DNA from: Lachnospiraceae bacterium
Lineage (GTDB): Bacteria; Bacillota; Clostridia; Lachnospirales; Lachnospiraceae
Length of the DNA: 5,578 bases
Assembly (NCBI GenBank): GCA_022790905.1
Contig: JAAVYC010000129.1
Location: 1-5,578 of the forward strand
Direction: 5' to 3'
Below are positions 5,213 through 5,578 of this stretch, in pieces (the stretch's first letter is position 1; the number at the start of each line of letters is the position of its first letter). A model generated the notes under the pieces. That model saw nothing but the letters and a program-made list of their open reading frames with translations, searched no databases and was not told the DNA's origin. The position numbers were made by a program, and so were the translations under genes.

Positions 5213-5549
5213 CATTGAGTACTTAATGAAAGCGAATCATTTGATGAAGCTTGAATTTAGTACGAAAGTCGTTAGCGAGACTTAGCGGGAGCGAGCCTGT
5301 TTTTGGCGAAGCTAGCGTGTTAGTCGAGCGTAACGACCTTATCAAATTATTAATTATGTGCGGCTGTAGTGCAGTGAATGCGCTATTCATAATAAACAAT
5401 ATGTGCTTATACCGAGAGGCATATATTACTTTTATGCCAAGAGGCAGTAACTTGTCAGACAGGCCATGCACACATTTCAGGGCGGAAAACCGCAGATGTA
5501 TGGAAGGTTTGACGAAAAAAACAGAAGGAAAAATGGAGGTTTAACACAC
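5213..5549 (+). other. 337-base non-coding gap, rpmJ-rpsM
   Basis: I see no credible gene here. The content in order is a short AT-rich spacer, an imperfect dyad element (5254-5348) and an AT-rich run. Three small hairpins follow: TGAAT/ATTCA at 5375-5389, GGCATA/TATGCC at 5418-5438, and GCGG-AAAA-CCGC at 5482-5493. AGAGGCA occurs twice (5415-5421, 5440-5446). A weak extended -10-like TGC-TTATAC (5404-5412) lacks a good -35, so a promoter for the rpsM operon is possible but not supported. The rpsM Shine-Dalgarno GGAGG is at 5535-5539. The hairpins just before rpsM could form an r-protein leader. Confidence 0.7.
5254..5348. repeat. Imperfect 95-base dyad element, possible dispersed intergenic repeat
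   Basis: The two halves are partly complementary. GTCGTTA (5268-5274) pairs with TAACGAC (5331-5337), flanked by AA/TT pairs, and AATTT (5254-5258) pairs with AAATT (5344-5348). Further in, GACT (5279-5282) pairs with AGTC (5322-5325), and GCC (5295-5297) with GGC (5305-5307) around TGTTTTT. Motifs of the type GCGAG, GAGCG and GCGAAG recur every few bases, unlike the surrounding AT-rich DNA. The composition and dyad symmetry resemble short non-coding repeats of the REP/MITE type. Copy number elsewhere in the genome cannot be seen from here, so that identity is inference. Confidence 0.5.
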
Positions 5550-5578
5550 ATGGCTCGTATTGCAGGAGAAGATTTACC
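5550..5578 (+). CDS. rpsM: 30S ribosomal protein S13, 5' end (continues beyond window)
   Basis: S13 sits in the head of the 30S subunit and contacts the P-site tRNA and the B1 intersubunit bridges. Only the first nine complete codons and part of a tenth are present. They read MARIAGEDL, matching the family start MARIAGVDLP except for Glu in place of the common Val at residue 7. GGAGG (5535-5539) lies ten bases upstream of ATG. Its position after rpmJ, where rpsM normally opens the alpha operon (rpsM, rpsK, rpsD, rpoA, rplQ), supports the call. Those downstream genes are outside the window and are assumed, not seen. Confidence 0.93.

Noticed and set aside
5360..5401. tRNA-like 5' half: TA, then GTGC/GCGC D-stem with CAG-TGAAT loop, then TTCATAA
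   Set aside because: The D-arm pairs well, but CAT falls four bases too early for an anticodon. The anticodon stem does not close, there is no T-arm (GTTCGA), and no 3' acceptor strand complements GCGGCTG. It is at best a remnant and probably chance.
5384..5412. Promoter for rpsM: TATTCA, 17 bases, TGC-TTATAC
   Set aside because: The -35 matches the consensus at only three positions and the -10 is imperfect. It is too weak to list as a feature without start-site data.
5251..5544. 97-codon + strand open frame with a TTG start between rpmJ and rpsM
   Set aside because: It has no Shine-Dalgarno before the TTG, runs straight through the palindromic element, overlaps the rpsM ribosome binding site and has no recognisable domain. 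It is most likely a chance frame over non-coding sequence.
1..5578. A novel multi-gene system (defence, mobile or biosynthetic)
   Set aside because: Every protein-coding gene is a recognisable housekeeping gene in conserved order. Only the two intergenic regions around rpmJ are unexplained.

Overview
The window is the distal part of the bacterial spc ribosomal-protein operon and its junction with the alpha (rpsM) operon, all on the + strand. In order it holds the 3' part of rplR (L18), then rpsE (S5), rpmD (L30), rplO (L15), secY, adk, map, a small KOW-domain gene, infA (IF1), rpmJ (L36) and the first codons of rpsM (S13). The order, the KOW gene between map and infA, the four-cysteine zinc lid of adenylate kinase, strong AGGAGG-type ribosome binding sites and AT-rich codon use point to a Firmicute. 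Within Firmicutes, protein style and intergenic sequence look most like Clostridia, probably Lachnospiraceae. The family-level placement is an impression that cannot be tested here.

From 1 to 4794 the genes are packed tightly, with gaps of 0-67 bases, a one-base TAATG overlap between rplO and secY, and only 2 bases between adk and map. This looks like one co-transcribed, partly translationally coupled unit. The products are 50S and 30S proteins, the core of the Sec translocon, a nucleotide-balancing kinase, the N-terminal methionine peptidase, a putative ribosome-associated RNA-binding protein and an initiation factor. Together they serve ribosome assembly, initiation, nascent-chain maturation and export. 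The one notable structure here is a strong hairpin without a T-tract between secY and adk.

The layout changes after infA. The tiny rpmJ gene (37 codons, GTG start) sits between two unusually long non-coding stretches, 4795-5098 and 5213-5549. The first has a near-consensus sigma-A promoter (TTGATT, 17 bases, TGC-TATAAT) whose -10 box lies in the loop of a perfect 15-bp inverted repeat. A leader of about 225 nt follows, with two more hairpins and an antisense -10-like sequence facing back into it. The second has a roughly 95-base imperfect dyad element full of GCGAG/CGAGCG-type motifs, then a series of small hairpins before the rpsM ribosome binding site. These two gaps are the only parts not explained by ordinary housekeeping genes. 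They resemble dispersed intergenic elements or r-protein leaders, but neither identity can be proved from this window. I found no defence system, mobile-element gene, CRISPR array, tRNA or rRNA.
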